A program made the translations under genes and the position numbers. A DNA stretch of 26,028 nucleotides from DUQU01 sp964481475. GTDB lineage: Bacteria; Bacillota_I; Bacilli_A; Acholeplasmatales; UBA5453. Under the pieces are notes generated by a model. The model did not search any database. It worked only from the letters and a program-made list of their open reading frames with translations, and had not been told where the DNA came from. The stretch spans positions 1 to 26,028 of the forward strand of contig CAYZTG010000014.1 of assembly GCA_964481475.1 (NCBI GenBank). Reading direction: 5' to 3'. Of this stretch, positions 8,598 through 17,324 are shown piece by piece; the stretch's first letter is position 1, and every line of letters starts with the position of its first letter.

Positions 8598-9693
8598 AAT
8601 GAAGAGTATGACTCTAAACTTATATAATAAAATGAAACCAAGTTTATTAGCGATCGGGATTGGATTGCTGCTTGGTTTAGTTGTAATGATAATCTTTAAT
8701 CCTTCACAGGCCTTCCCCGGCCTCCTTACGATGCTTACTGGTGGGTTAAGTATTGGAATGAAAAGTCTAGGAGATATTTTACTAAAAACTTCAACGATTA
8801 CTTTAACGGGGCTTGCATTAGTAGTTGCCTTTAAAACAGGTTTATTTAATATTGGTGCCCCAGGGCAAATGATTTTAGGGGGATATGTGGCGGTTCACAT
8901 TGGTGTTTTATGGACTATACCAGCTCCATTTCATTGGATTGTTGCCTTAATTTTAGGAACTATTGCTGGCTTAATATGGGGAATGATTCCTGGTCTTCTT
9001 AAAGCATTTACTAATACAAACGAAGTTGTTTCTAGCATTATGTCAAATTATATTGCGACATTCTTAGTTGTATTATTTATTAAACGAAATGTAAATAATC
9101 CTCAATATGGAAAATCACTTAATATTAAAGCAACTGCTGAACTACCAATGTTTGGTAACTTATTTGGCAATTCGAAAGTAAATATTGGAATAATTATTAC
9201 TATTATTGTTGTAATAATCATTCATTATCTTTTCAAAAAAACAACTCTCGGTTATGCTTTAAAAGCATCGGGATTTAATCAAAGAGCTAGTAGATATGCA
9301 GGAATGAGTTCCAAGTGGAATATTGTAATAGCGATGGCAATATCAGGAGCATTAGCTGGTCTTGCAGGAGCAATAAATTTTTCAGTTATTGGAACAAACC
9401 TAGGAACAACTTATGATTTGTTACCAGAAGGTTTTGATGGGATAACAGTAGCTCTTTTGGGGTTGACAGAACCAATTGGGGCCTTGTTTGGGGGCTTTTT
9501 CCTAAGTTATATTAGGCAAGGCGGTTTTTATATGCAAGGAAATGGATTTCCTCCACAAATTATTGATATTATTACATCAGTGATAGTTTATACAACTTCA
9601 ATTTCAATAGGTATTCAATTGTTTATTAAACATCTTAAAGAGAAGAAAGAAGTTGCTAAGAGATTAGCAAAGGAGGAAATTAACGATGATTGA
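8587..9693 (+). CDS. nupP: nucleoside ABC importer permease 1
   Basis: Integral membrane subunit of the branched-chain-type (BPD_transp_2) permease family. The 368 residues contain many hydrophobic helices, starting at about residue 17, and the family motif region GALAGLAGA before FSVIGTN, then LLGLTEPIGALFGG. An AAGGAG site at 8576-8581 lies inside the ATPase gene, before ATG 8587. The gene ends in TGA and overlaps permease 2 by 8 bases. With its partner it forms the heterodimeric channel fed by the upstream lipoprotein. Confidence 0.9.
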   Translation: MKSKMKSMTLNLYNKMKPSLLAIGIGLLLGLVVMIIFNPSQAFPGLLTMLTGGLSIGMKSLGDILLKTSTITLTGLALVVAFKTGLFNIGAPGQMILGGYVAVHIGVLWTIPAPFHWIVALILGTIAGLIWGMIPGLLKAFTNTNEVVSSIMSNYIATFLVVLFIKRNVNNPQYGKSLNIKATAELPMFGNLFGNSKVNIGIIITIIVVIIIHYLFKKTTLGYALKASGFNQRASRYAGMSSKWNIVIAMAISGALAGLAGAINFSVIGTNLGTTYDLLPEGFDGITVALLGLTEPIGALFGGFFLSYIRQGGFYMQGNGFPPQIIDIITSVIVYTTSISIGIQLFIKHLKEKKEVAKRLAKEEINDD

Positions 9694-10639
9694 TATTATT
9701 CAACTATCTTTTGTGAGTATTGTTCCTTTACTAATTGTTGCTTTAGGCGGACTAATGAGCGAAAAAAGTGGTGTTACTAATATTGCTCTAGAAGGAATTA
9801 TGTTATTAGGAGGGTTTATTGGTATTTGGGGGATAAAAATTTTACAAGAATCAGTACCAAATTTATCTCCACAAATTATCTTTTTAATCGGGATGTTAGT
9901 CGGCGGTATTATAGGCGGTTTATTTGTTTCCCTTCATGCTTTTGCCTCAATTAAAATGGGAGCTGACCAAACAATTAGTGCAACAGCACTTAACTTATTT
10001 GCACCCGCATTTGCGATTTTTACTGCAAGAACAATTATTGGCGGACAACAAGTAAAATTTAAAGGCAATTTTATGATTAAAAAAATACCGGTCCTAGGTG
10101 ACATACCTATAATTGGGGAAATATTTTTCCAAAAAACTTATATTAGTTTCTATCTTTCAATTATTATATTAGTTGTTATTTGGGTAATAATGTATAAAAC
10201 AAAGGTGGGACTAAGAATTAGAGCAGTGGGAGAAAACCCTCACGCAGCTGATGCTCAAGGAGTTAACATTTATAAAGTAAGATTTTTTTCTGTAATAGCT
10301 TCAGGATTTTTAGCAGGAATGGGAGGAGTAGTTTTTGTTGCAACAACTTCAGTTTCCTTCGATGCTACTGTTGCCGGGATGGGATTCTTAGCAATAGCTG
10401 TTTTAATATTTGGTAACTGGAAACCATGGCGAATTTTATTTGCAGCAATCTTCTTTGGTTTATTTAGAACGATTGCAAGCGCCTATACTTTAATTCCTTT
10501 CTTAAAGAATTTAAATTGGCCAACTGAAATTTACCGAATGATTCCTTATATAGCTACCCTTGTAGTTCTTGCTCTTACATCTAGAACAAGTAGAGCACCA
10601 AAAGCTATTGGGAAAGTGTACAATAAAGGTGATAGATAA
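9686..10639 (+). CDS. nupQ: nucleoside ABC importer permease 2
   Basis: Second permease of the importer, 317 residues, BPD_transp_2 family. The N-terminal region runs directly into a membrane segment (LSFVSIVPLLIVALGG), followed by NIALEGIMLLGGF, typical of this subunit. Conserved motifs include the RAVGENPHAADAQGVN cytoplasmic loop that docks to the ATPase and SGFLAGMGGVVF. An AAGGAGG site sits in the 3' end of permease 1. This ends the operon; no convincing terminator is visible afterwards. Confidence 0.92.
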   Translation: MIDIIQLSFVSIVPLLIVALGGLMSEKSGVTNIALEGIMLLGGFIGIWGIKILQESVPNLSPQIIFLIGMLVGGIIGGLFVSLHAFASIKMGADQTISATALNLFAPAFAIFTARTIIGGQQVKFKGNFMIKKIPVLGDIPIIGEIFFQKTYISFYLSIIILVVIWVIMYKTKVGLRIRAVGENPHAADAQGVNIYKVRFFSVIASGFLAGMGGVVFVATTSVSFDATVAGMGFLAIAVLIFGNWKPWRILFAAIFFGLFRTIASAYTLIPFLKNLNWPTEIYRMIPYIATLVVLALTSRTSRAPKAIGKVYNKGDR

Positions 10640-10699
10640 TTATTTATTCATTGTTTTAAAAATATTATAGCCATAATTATTAAATTAGATAAATAATGT

Positions 10700-10731
10700 T
10701 TGACAACTATCATAAGATAGTGTATTATAAT
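10700..10731 (+). promoter_or_regulatory. strong promoter of rplM-rpsI with a palindromic spacer
   Basis: A consensus -35 TTGACA (10700-10705) is followed after 17 bases by TATTAT (10723-10728), which overlaps a perfect TATAAT (10726-10731, 20-base spacing). The spacer holds an exact inverted repeat, ACTATC (10706-10711) and GATAGT (10716-10721), separated by ATAA. Near-consensus boxes fit a ribosomal protein operon. Confidence 0.8.
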
Positions 10732-10753
10732 CCCGGTACATTTTTTAAGATTT

Positions 10754-10791
10754 AAGCCATTTAGCCCTTATTATAAATAAGGAAAGAGGTT
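10754..10791 (+). promoter_or_regulatory. candidate L13-type mRNA leader hairpin
   Basis: A perfect 7-bp stem, CCTTATT (10766-10772) with AATAAGG (10776-10782), closed by a 3-base loop, stands directly before the AGAGG ribosome binding site (10785-10789). AGCC at 10755-10758 could also pair with GGTT (10788-10791), covering that site. L13 leaders are known in Bacillota as autoregulatory elements. I see the position and pairing but cannot confirm a match to that family. Confidence 0.4.
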
Positions 10792-10794
10792 AAT

Positions 10795-11229
10795 ATGAGA
10801 CAAACAACAATGCTTAGTGCACATAACGTACAAAGAAAATGGTATTTAATAGATGCCAAAGGACAAACTTTAGGTAGACTAGCTACTGAAGTTGCATCAA
10901 TTTTAAAAGGAAAACACAATCCCCTTTACACTCCTCATGTAGATAGTGGTGATTATGTTATTGTTATTAATGCTAGTGAAATAGTTTTGACAGGTAATAA
11001 ATGGAATGATAAATTATATTATCGCCATAGTGGATATCCTGGCGGTTTAAAATCAAGAACTGCTAAGGAAGTTATGGAAAAATTCCCAGAAAGAATGGTT
11101 GAACAAGCTGTTAAAGGAATGCTTCCAAAAACTAAATTAGGTAGACAAATGTATAGAAAACTATATGTTTATGCTAAAGATCATCATCCACATCAAGCAC
11201 AAAACCCAGTTCATTTGGAGGTAAGATAA
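10795..11229 (+). CDS. rplM: 50S ribosomal protein L13
   Basis: Early-assembly protein of the large subunit. The 144 residues match the family length (145 in Bacillus) and show the usual RKWYLIDAKGQTLGRLATEVA beginning in pieces (RKWYLIDA, then LGRLATEVA) and the PHVDSGDYVIVINA and YRHSGYPGG motifs, ending in the HxxQxP segment HQAQNPVHLEV. It is the first gene of the rplM-rpsI unit, with its own promoter. The rpsI ribosome binding site GGAGG lies in its last codons. Confidence 0.98.
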   Translation: MRQTTMLSAHNVQRKWYLIDAKGQTLGRLATEVASILKGKHNPLYTPHVDSGDYVIVINASEIVLTGNKWNDKLYYRHSGYPGGLKSRTAKEVMEKFPERMVEQAVKGMLPKTKLGRQMYRKLYVYAKDHHPHQAQNPVHLEVR

Positions 11230-11230
11230 A

Positions 11231-11623
11231 ATGAGTGCAGTTCAATATTTAGGCACAGGCCGCAGAAAAAAGAGTGTTGCACGTGTAATTTTAACAAGTG
11301 GCGATGGTGAGTTTGTTATTAACAAGCGCCCATTTGAAGATTATATTCCTTCAGCAGCAACAAGATTAGATGTTTTACAACCTTTAGAATTAACTGAGAA
11401 TGTAGGAAGTTTTAATATTAGTGTTAATGTCCATGGAGGCGGATTAACTGGTCAAGCTGGAGCAATTCGTTTAGGAATCGCAAGGGCTTTACTTGAAGTA
11501 GATCCGGAATTAAGAAAGGTTTTAAAACCAGCTGGTTTAATTACTAGAGATTCCCGTGCTAAAGAACGTAAAAAGTATGGTCTTAAAAAAGCAAGAAAAG
11601 CCAGTCAATTTTCAAAACGTTAA
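11231..11623 (+). CDS. rpsI: 30S ribosomal protein S9
   Basis: Small-subunit protein whose C-terminal tail reaches the P-site tRNA. The 130 residues have the N-terminal YLGTGRRKKSVARV, the GGGLTGQAGAIRLGIARAL core, and the canonical basic tail ending QFSKR. It begins one base after the rplM stop and is followed by an intrinsic terminator, closing the operon. Confidence 0.98.
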   Translation: MSAVQYLGTGRRKKSVARVILTSGDGEFVINKRPFEDYIPSAATRLDVLQPLELTENVGSFNISVNVHGGGLTGQAGAIRLGIARALLEVDPELRKVLKPAGLITRDSRAKERKKYGLKKARKASQFSKR

Positions 11624-11630
11624 CAAGCTT

Positions 11631-11661
11631 AAGGATCTTTTCAAAAGGTCCTTTTATTTTT
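11631..11661 (+). terminator. rplM-rpsI terminator
   Basis: AAGGATCTT (11631-11639) pairs with AAGGTCCTT (11645-11653), including one T-G wobble, around a 5-base loop, followed by TTATTTTT. It is 8 bases after the rpsI stop. No promoter is clear between it and gltX, so gltX may rely on read-through. Confidence 0.8.
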
Positions 11662-11679
11662 AAAATGTGAGGTGTAAAA

Positions 11680-13014
11680 ATGAAAAATATTCGAGTTAGG
11701 TATGCGCCAAGCCCAACGGGGTTATTACATATTGGTAATGCTCGAACCGCTCTATTTAATTATTTATTTGCGAGACATTATGGCGGGAAAATAATCATTA
11801 GAATTGAAGATACTGATATCGCTAGACATGTAGAAGGCGGTGAGGAATCTCAACTTAATGATCTTTTTTGGCTAGGGATTAACTTTGATGAATCGCCAAC
11901 TTTAGGCGGGGAATATGGCCCTTATCGTCAGTTAGAAAGGTTAGAGCTATATCGTAAGTATGCTTATGATCTTTTAGAGAGAGGTTTAGCATATAAAGAC
12001 TTCAAAGAAGGTAGTGAAGCTTTCGCAATTAGATTTAAAAGTCCTGGTGATAAGACTTATGCCTTTAATGATATGGTTAGGGGAGAAACATCATTCCAAG
12101 GTAGTGATGTTGAAGATTGGATTATTTTAAAAGATAACGGCATTCCTACATATAACTTCGCCGTAGTTGTTGATGATCATTATATGGAAATTACACATGT
12201 GTTAAGAGGAGAAGAGCACATTACTAATACTCCTAAACAATTAATGATTTATGAGGCTTTTAATTGGGAAGCGCCACTTTTTGGACACATGACTTTAATA
12301 GTGAATGAAGAAAAGAAAAAACTTTCAAAAAGAGATTTTAGTATTGTTCAATATATAAGTGAGTATCGTAGTTTAGGCTACTTACCAGAAGCATTATTTA
12401 ACTTTATTTCGCTTTTAGGTTGGAGTCCAAGTGTCAACGAAGAGATTTTATCAAAAGAACAAATAATTGAGTTATTTGATGAGAAAAGATTAACAAAAGC
12501 TCCTTCTATGTTTGATAAAGAGAAATTGAAGTTTATTAATCATACATATATTAAAAATATGGATTTAGATAACTTAATTAGTTTTTTAAAGCCATTTACA
12601 AAAACGATTGATAAAGATGAGAAATGGATTAATAGTTTTGTTAGTTTAGTTCATGATCGATTAGAATATGGAGCACAAATAAACGAATTATACCATGATT
12701 ATTTTATAAATGATTTTATTCTTTTAGAACAAGAGATGGCATTCCTAAAGGAAGATCAAATATACAAAAAAGTAATAAGCGAGTTTTTAACTAAACTAAC
12801 AGTAATTGACTTTGATGAAGATAGTATTAAAACCACATTAAAAGAAATTGGTAAAGAATTAAATGTTAAAGGCAAAGCATTGTATATGCCAACTAGAATT
12901 GCAGCAACATCAACTATGCATGGACCAGAGTTGCCTAAATTCCTTGTCCTTAAAGGTAAGGAACAAGTATTAAGCAATATTAAGAACACGTTAATAGCGT
13001 TGGAGGATTTATGA
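11680..13014 (+). CDS. gltX: glutamyl-tRNA synthetase
   Basis: Class I synthetase charging tRNA-Glu, and in organisms without GlnRS often also tRNA-Gln. It opens with VRYAPSPTGLLHIGN (HIGN at 17-20) and has the family RIEDTD and the KLSKR loop (214-218, the KMSKS equivalent). At 444 residues it is shorter than Bacillus GltX (483) and has no zinc-binding cysteines. A GAGGTG site precedes ATG 11680. Its TGA stop overlaps the ATG of the downstream lipoprotein (ATGA), so the two are translationally coupled. Confidence 0.95.
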   Translation: MKNIRVRYAPSPTGLLHIGNARTALFNYLFARHYGGKIIIRIEDTDIARHVEGGEESQLNDLFWLGINFDESPTLGGEYGPYRQLERLELYRKYAYDLLERGLAYKDFKEGSEAFAIRFKSPGDKTYAFNDMVRGETSFQGSDVEDWIILKDNGIPTYNFAVVVDDHYMEITHVLRGEEHITNTPKQLMIYEAFNWEAPLFGHMTLIVNEEKKKLSKRDFSIVQYISEYRSLGYLPEALFNFISLLGWSPSVNEEILSKEQIIELFDEKRLTKAPSMFDKEKLKFINHTYIKNMDLDNLISFLKPFTKTIDKDEKWINSFVSLVHDRLEYGAQINELYHDYFINDFILLEQEMAFLKEDQIYKKVISEFLTKLTVIDFDEDSIKTTLKEIGKELNVKGKALYMPTRIAATSTMHGPELPKFLVLKGKEQVLSNIKNTLIALEDL

Positions 13015-15323
13015 AAAGAATATTGATAGTTTTTACTTTGATAATGTCGTTATTTTTATTAGGAAGTTGTAATAAAAATAAAGGTGACTCAATTGTAATT
13101 ACTAGTATCACACCAGGAAGAAAAGATGCTCATATTGAGTTGAAAGTTAATAACAACAAGCAATCAATAGAAGAAAAAACAATTCAAGCTGTTGTTTATT
13201 ATGAAAATAATAAAGTTTCCACTTTTAATATAACAATTAACGAAGACGAAGATGATGAAACATTAAAAGAGTATATTATTAGCGTTACCGGATTAAATGT
13301 GAATAAAACTTATACAGTAGAGATAACTGCCTTAGTTAATAAAGTTAGAAAAACAGTTGCTAAAGGAACTTTTAAAACAACTTCTTCAGGTGGTACAGAA
13401 GACGAACCTAAATTAATTGTTACCGTTGAAGACTTCCTTGATATGGAAAAAGATGAAACAGCTTTTTACCGGTTAGAAAATGATCTAGATTTTACAGGGG
13501 TTAATTATAAGACTATTTTCGCAACTGCGTCAAAGAACTTTAAAGGAGAATTAGATGGTAATGGTAAGACACTTAGTAATATTACCATAACTGAAAGAAC
13601 AACTTATTCAGGAATAATTGGCAGAAATAGTGGTCTCATTAAAAACTTAAATATTAAAAATATTAAAGTTGATTTCACTAAATCAACAACTTATTCACAG
13701 TATACAAGTTTAGTAGTAGGAAGAAATGTTGGCAAGATTGAAAATGTCAAAGTTAATGGAGAAATAACACTTAACTTTAACACTTCAATCGAAATTAATA
13801 TTGGAGGAATTGCTGCTGTTTTAGAGGGAGATGGATCTATAAAAAATAGTGAAGTAGATATGTCTTTAGCAATTTCTATAACTTCAAGAGCCTCACTTAA
13901 CATTGGTGGAATAGTTGGTAAGTTTAGAGAAGGTTATATCGAAAATGTTATTGCAACCTCAGACTATGATATTGCTAATGCAGAATCTTCAAATATTGGT
14001 GGTGCATTCGGTCTTGTTGAATACCCTAATAGAATCAAGGGAAATCAAATTGAAGTTGATTCCAAAATTACTTTAAAAACAAAAGTAACAGCTATTTCCA
14101 CAGTAGATAAAACACTTAATATTAGTGTAGGTGGTTTTGCTGGTAGATTAAATGATTCAAGATTCGATAATGTCTATACTAAGACAAATATCGAAATTAT
14201 TGAACCGCAAAATACGAAGCCTTTTGATGTAAGCACTTCAAGATTATTTGTTGGTGGATTGGTTGGTGTTTCTAATAATTTAACTCTTAATGAAAGTGTA
14301 GTTGAGGGAGCAATCAACTTAGTTCCAGATGAAGAGAATAATTCTTATGATAACCAATTTGAACAAGTTTTTGTTGGGGGCTTAGTTGGTGATTCTCAAA
14401 ATGGTAGATTTGGTAAAGTGTTCAATAAAGGGATGATAATTAATGCTAGTGAGATCTCAAAAGAGGCAATAATAAATCCTCTTATTGGTAAAGAAATTAA
14501 TACTAAAGTGAGCCAATATGCTTATGATAATTTTAGTAGTACTTTTAGCGATATAGTATATAACGATCGTGAGATTAATTATTTTTATGATTTTAAGTAT
14601 CGTGTTACTCTTGATTATGGTTATGAAAACACTTTGGAGAATACTTTTTTTGTTGATGGTAATAAAGCTTTTTCAAAGCCAAATACACCAAGAAGAACGG
14701 ACTATAAATTTATAGGTTGGTATGATGATGAGGGTATTTATCCTTTTACCAAAAAAGTAACCGAGAACATCCATTTAACTGCTCATTGGAAAAGTTCAAA
14801 TACTAAATATTATATAGGATTTAATTTAGGTTATGAAACTGATGAAGTTATTAACCCAATTGAACTTTTAGAAAGTAAAGTTATTACCCCCGAAGAACCA
14901 ACAAGAGCTGGTTATAAGTTTATGGGTTGGTTTGAGAAGAGTTCTTATCTAACTGCTTTTGATTTTTCTAGAGAGATTCTCGAAGATTGTGTCTTTATAG
15001 CGAAATGGGAATTAAATGAAGGTGTTGAGGAAAAACTAACTGTTGATTTTGAAATTGGTTTTGAAAGCGATTATGAAGTAGGAACAATTATTGTTGATGA
15101 AAGTGGTAAAATATCTGCACCAACAATTAATCCAGAAAAAGAAGGCTTTGTTTTTATGGGTTGGTACTTAAATGGCGAACTTTTTGATTTTGATACAGAA
15201 ATTGAAAGCAACATTTTACTAGTAGCAAGATGGTATTACTTTGAAACTAAAGTAGTAGATAGTGATTCAATTGATATTGATACTTGGTTTACTAGCGAAT
15301 GGATTATTAATAAATTGAAATAA
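13011..15323 (+). CDS. large surface lipoprotein with GLUG-like and InlB B-repeats
   Basis: A 770-residue lipoprotein: the signal peptide ends in the lipobox LLGSC with Cys20. Residues about 28-125 look like a fibronectin-III-type beta domain. Next is the FKGELDGNGKTLSNITI segment, then eight GLUG-like units (starting near 200, 233, 263, 300, 326, 371, 414 and 456; GGxxGxxxxxxIxN pattern), suggesting an elongated beta structure. Three Listeria-Bacteroides/InlB B-repeats follow (about 531-593, 600-668 and 676-744), each with FxGWY/F and a terminal ARW/AKW/AHW. It is anchored to the membrane and exposed, so adhesion or interaction with cells or glycans is plausible but unproven. The ATG overlaps the gltX stop (GGAGG upstream). 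A terminator follows. Confidence 0.88.
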   Translation: MKRILIVFTLIMSLFLLGSCNKNKGDSIVITSITPGRKDAHIELKVNNNKQSIEEKTIQAVVYYENNKVSTFNITINEDEDDETLKEYIISVTGLNVNKTYTVEITALVNKVRKTVAKGTFKTTSSGGTEDEPKLIVTVEDFLDMEKDETAFYRLENDLDFTGVNYKTIFATASKNFKGELDGNGKTLSNITITERTTYSGIIGRNSGLIKNLNIKNIKVDFTKSTTYSQYTSLVVGRNVGKIENVKVNGEITLNFNTSIEINIGGIAAVLEGDGSIKNSEVDMSLAISITSRASLNIGGIVGKFREGYIENVIATSDYDIANAESSNIGGAFGLVEYPNRIKGNQIEVDSKITLKTKVTAISTVDKTLNISVGGFAGRLNDSRFDNVYTKTNIEIIEPQNTKPFDVSTSRLFVGGLVGVSNNLTLNESVVEGAINLVPDEENNSYDNQFEQVFVGGLVGDSQNGRFGKVFNKGMIINASEISKEAIINPLIGKEINTKVSQYAYDNFSSTFSDIVYNDREINYFYDFKYRVTLDYGYENTLENTFFVDGNKAFSKPNTPRRTDYKFIGWYDDEGIYPFTKKVTENIHLTAHWKSSNTKYYIGFNLGYETDEVINPIELLESKVITPEEPTRAGYKFMGWFEKSSYLTAFDFSREILEDCVFIAKWELNEGVEEKLTVDFEIGFESDYEVGTIIVDESGKISAPTINPEKEGFVFMGWYLNGELFDFDTEIESNILLVARWYYFETKVVDSDSIDIDTWFTSEWIINKLK

Positions 15324-15325
15324 TG

Positions 15326-15349
15326 AGAAGGAGAAATCCTTCTTTTTTT
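15326..15349 (+). terminator. terminator after the repeat lipoprotein
   Basis: AGAAGGA (15326-15332) pairs perfectly with TCCTTCT (15337-15343) around a GAAA loop and is followed by six T residues. It starts two bases after the stop codon. Confidence 0.92.
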
Positions 15350-15393
15350 AACTTAAATAAAGTAATTATATAATTATAAATTATAAAATTATC

Positions 15394-15422
15394 TTGTTGA
15401 GATTGGTTTTTTTTGGTAAAAT
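15394..15422 (+). promoter_or_regulatory. probable promoter of the DUF2779 gene
   Basis: TTGTTG (15394-15399) and TAAAAT (15417-15422) are 17 bases apart in an AT-rich, T-tract-containing stretch. It lies after the preceding terminator and 20 bases before the start codon, just ahead of the AAAGGAG site (15427-15433). Confidence 0.55.
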
Positions 15423-15442
15423 AACTAAAGGAGTGAAATAAT

Positions 15443-17266
15443 ATGCTTAAAGTTTCTAAGACGGGTTTTATTAACTTAATACGTTGTAATCGGTTTGCAG
15501 GACTAACAGAACTTTACCATAAAGATTTAAAAGGCATTGTAAGTTTTTCTGAAGATTTAGAGGATCTTATGAGTTCAGATAATCAAGAAAGAAAAAGTAT
15601 TTTAGTAAATGCAATGTTTTCAGAAAATGAAGATGGTGAAGAGGTAGATTTAATTAATCCAGAAGATAGTGCTCTAGAAGTGATGATGGAATATTATAAT
15701 GAGGTGGAAATGTTAACCGCCAAAACTATTAAAGAAAAATTTAGTGGTGAGTTGACTTTTGATATCGATACTAGAAAACAAAAGAGACTCTCTTTTAGCG
15801 AAGAAGGTTATCAGTTCTATGCTTTTTTGGATGGTTATTTAGAAGGACAAGAGTTTAATGCTGTTTTTGAATCTAAAGCCACCACTACAAATAAATTTTT
15901 AAATTTAAAGGCCGACAAAGAACCGATATTTACTTATAATATCGATGGTATTTTACAATTGAAAAGTGAATTAGGGTATGAGGTATCTGATAATCAAAGA
16001 AGAAAAGAAAATGTATTGTTTGACCGCTACGATAGTTCTGGTGTTGGTATTTATGTTTATGATTTGGCTTTTCAAAGATTAATTATAGAGAAAACTAGTA
16101 AAAATATAAAACCAACTCACTACTACTTAGCCGTTTTAAATAGCGACTATGTTTTTGATGGAGTTTATGAAAATGGTGTCCCTAAATATAGTAGTGACAT
16201 CATTAAATTTATTGACTTTACTGATGTTACTAAAAGATTTTCACCACTTCTTGAGGAAGATTTGAAAACAGTTATCAAGCGTCTTGACGAAATGAATGTT
16301 GATCCTGTTCCACTTGGCAAACATTGTGAAAGAAACAAGAGTAGAAAATGTATGTTCTATCCAATTTGTTTTAGCAAGTTGCCTAAAAACAATATTTTAA
16401 CTTATTTATACAACCATCATGGTTTTAAAGAAGGTGAAACGAAGCATCAAACTTTTGATTTAATTGAAGAAGGATACTTAAATATGCTTGATGTTCCTAA
16501 AGATTGGCTAACAAGGAAGAGTAATGTTATTCAATATGAAGTTATTGAAAGTGGAACCCCTTATTATGATAGAGAGAAAATTAGAGCGGGAATAAATGAA
16601 CTAAAATATCCGATTTATCATTTGGATTTTGAGTCTTTCCCTTGCCCACTGCCAAGATTTAAATATGAGAAACCTCACGATCAAAGTTTATTTCAGTTTT
16701 CTATTCATATTGAACATCAACCAGGAATTTCTGATAAAGAAAAAGATCACTATTCTTTTTTAGCTCCTGACCATCAAGACCGTAGAGAAGAGTTAGTTAA
16801 AATGTTAATTGACGTTATTAAACCTGATGGAGGGACTGTTGCAGTCTATAATGTTGCATTCGAAAAAACAAGAATAAGAGAATTAGGGGAAATGTTTCCT
16901 AGTTATCGTGATCAACTTTTCGATATTTCCCAAAGACTCTTCGATATTATGGATTTAATTAAATCTAAATCACTATTTTATGAAGCTTTGGGTTTTGATA
17001 AAGAAAGGTCAAAGTTACCTAATTTCTATCATGAAGATCTAGAGGGATCTTATTCGATTAAAAAAGTATTGCCAATATTCACTAATATTTCTTACAAAGA
17101 TTTAGAAGTTCAAAACGGAACTCAAGCTTATGCGATGTATGCAAAATTCCCTAAATTAGGTCAAAAAGAGTTTAAAGAAGGATATCAAAACCTAGTTGAT
17201 TATTGTAAACAAGATACATGGGCGATGGTAGAAATCTTAAAGGGACTTAGAAGGGTTTTAGTTTAA
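15443..17266 (+). CDS. DUF2779 protein: Fe-S PD-(D/E)XK nuclease fused to DEDDy exonuclease-like domain
   Basis: A 607-residue soluble protein of the DUF2779 family. The N-terminal half has a RecB/Cas4-like nuclease core, D130 and E143-S-K145 (D-x12-ExK), framed by Cys15 in LIRCNR and by C295, C303 and C309 (C-x7-C-x5-C), the one-plus-three cysteine layout of Cas4/AddB 4Fe-4S nucleases. The C-terminal half has RNase-H-fold exonuclease motifs: D395-F-E397, YNVAFE with E474 where Asp is usual, and Y587-x3-D591 (DEDDy type). Such pairing resembles TM0106-type RecB-like/DnaQ-like proteins. DNA repair, recombination or defence is possible; the biological role is unknown. It is a single-gene unit with its own promoter. 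The domain reading is from motifs only. Confidence 0.8.
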   Translation: MLKVSKTGFINLIRCNRFAGLTELYHKDLKGIVSFSEDLEDLMSSDNQERKSILVNAMFSENEDGEEVDLINPEDSALEVMMEYYNEVEMLTAKTIKEKFSGELTFDIDTRKQKRLSFSEEGYQFYAFLDGYLEGQEFNAVFESKATTTNKFLNLKADKEPIFTYNIDGILQLKSELGYEVSDNQRRKENVLFDRYDSSGVGIYVYDLAFQRLIIEKTSKNIKPTHYYLAVLNSDYVFDGVYENGVPKYSSDIIKFIDFTDVTKRFSPLLEEDLKTVIKRLDEMNVDPVPLGKHCERNKSRKCMFYPICFSKLPKNNILTYLYNHHGFKEGETKHQTFDLIEEGYLNMLDVPKDWLTRKSNVIQYEVIESGTPYYDREKIRAGINELKYPIYHLDFESFPCPLPRFKYEKPHDQSLFQFSIHIEHQPGISDKEKDHYSFLAPDHQDRREELVKMLIDVIKPDGGTVAVYNVAFEKTRIRELGEMFPSYRDQLFDISQRLFDIMDLIKSKSLFYEALGFDKERSKLPNFYHEDLEGSYSIKKVLPIFTNISYKDLEVQNGTQAYAMYAKFPKLGQKEFKEGYQNLVDYCKQDTWAMVEILKGLRRVLV

Positions 17267-17270
17267 AAAG

Positions 17271-17299
17271 TTGTATTATTTATATATATAACATATAAT
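17271..17299 (+). promoter_or_regulatory. probable cysS promoter
   Basis: TTGTAT (17271-17276), a 17-base spacer of TA repeats, and a consensus TATAAT (17294-17299) lie 26 bases upstream of the cysS start. The AT-rich context raises the risk of chance matches. Confidence 0.55.
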
Positions 17300-17324
17300 A
17301 ATTACATTATTGGTAGGTGTTTGA

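Noticed and set aside
10639..10697. Long-range inverted repeat, ATTATTTAT with ATAAATAAT, after the second permease
   Set aside because: Only A-T pairs and a loop of about 40 bases with no T-run; too weak for a terminator and expected by chance in such AT-rich DNA.
17267..17324. T-box leader before cysS
   Set aside because: Only 58 bases are available and no T-box sequence or anticodon stem is present; the same holds before metG and gltX.
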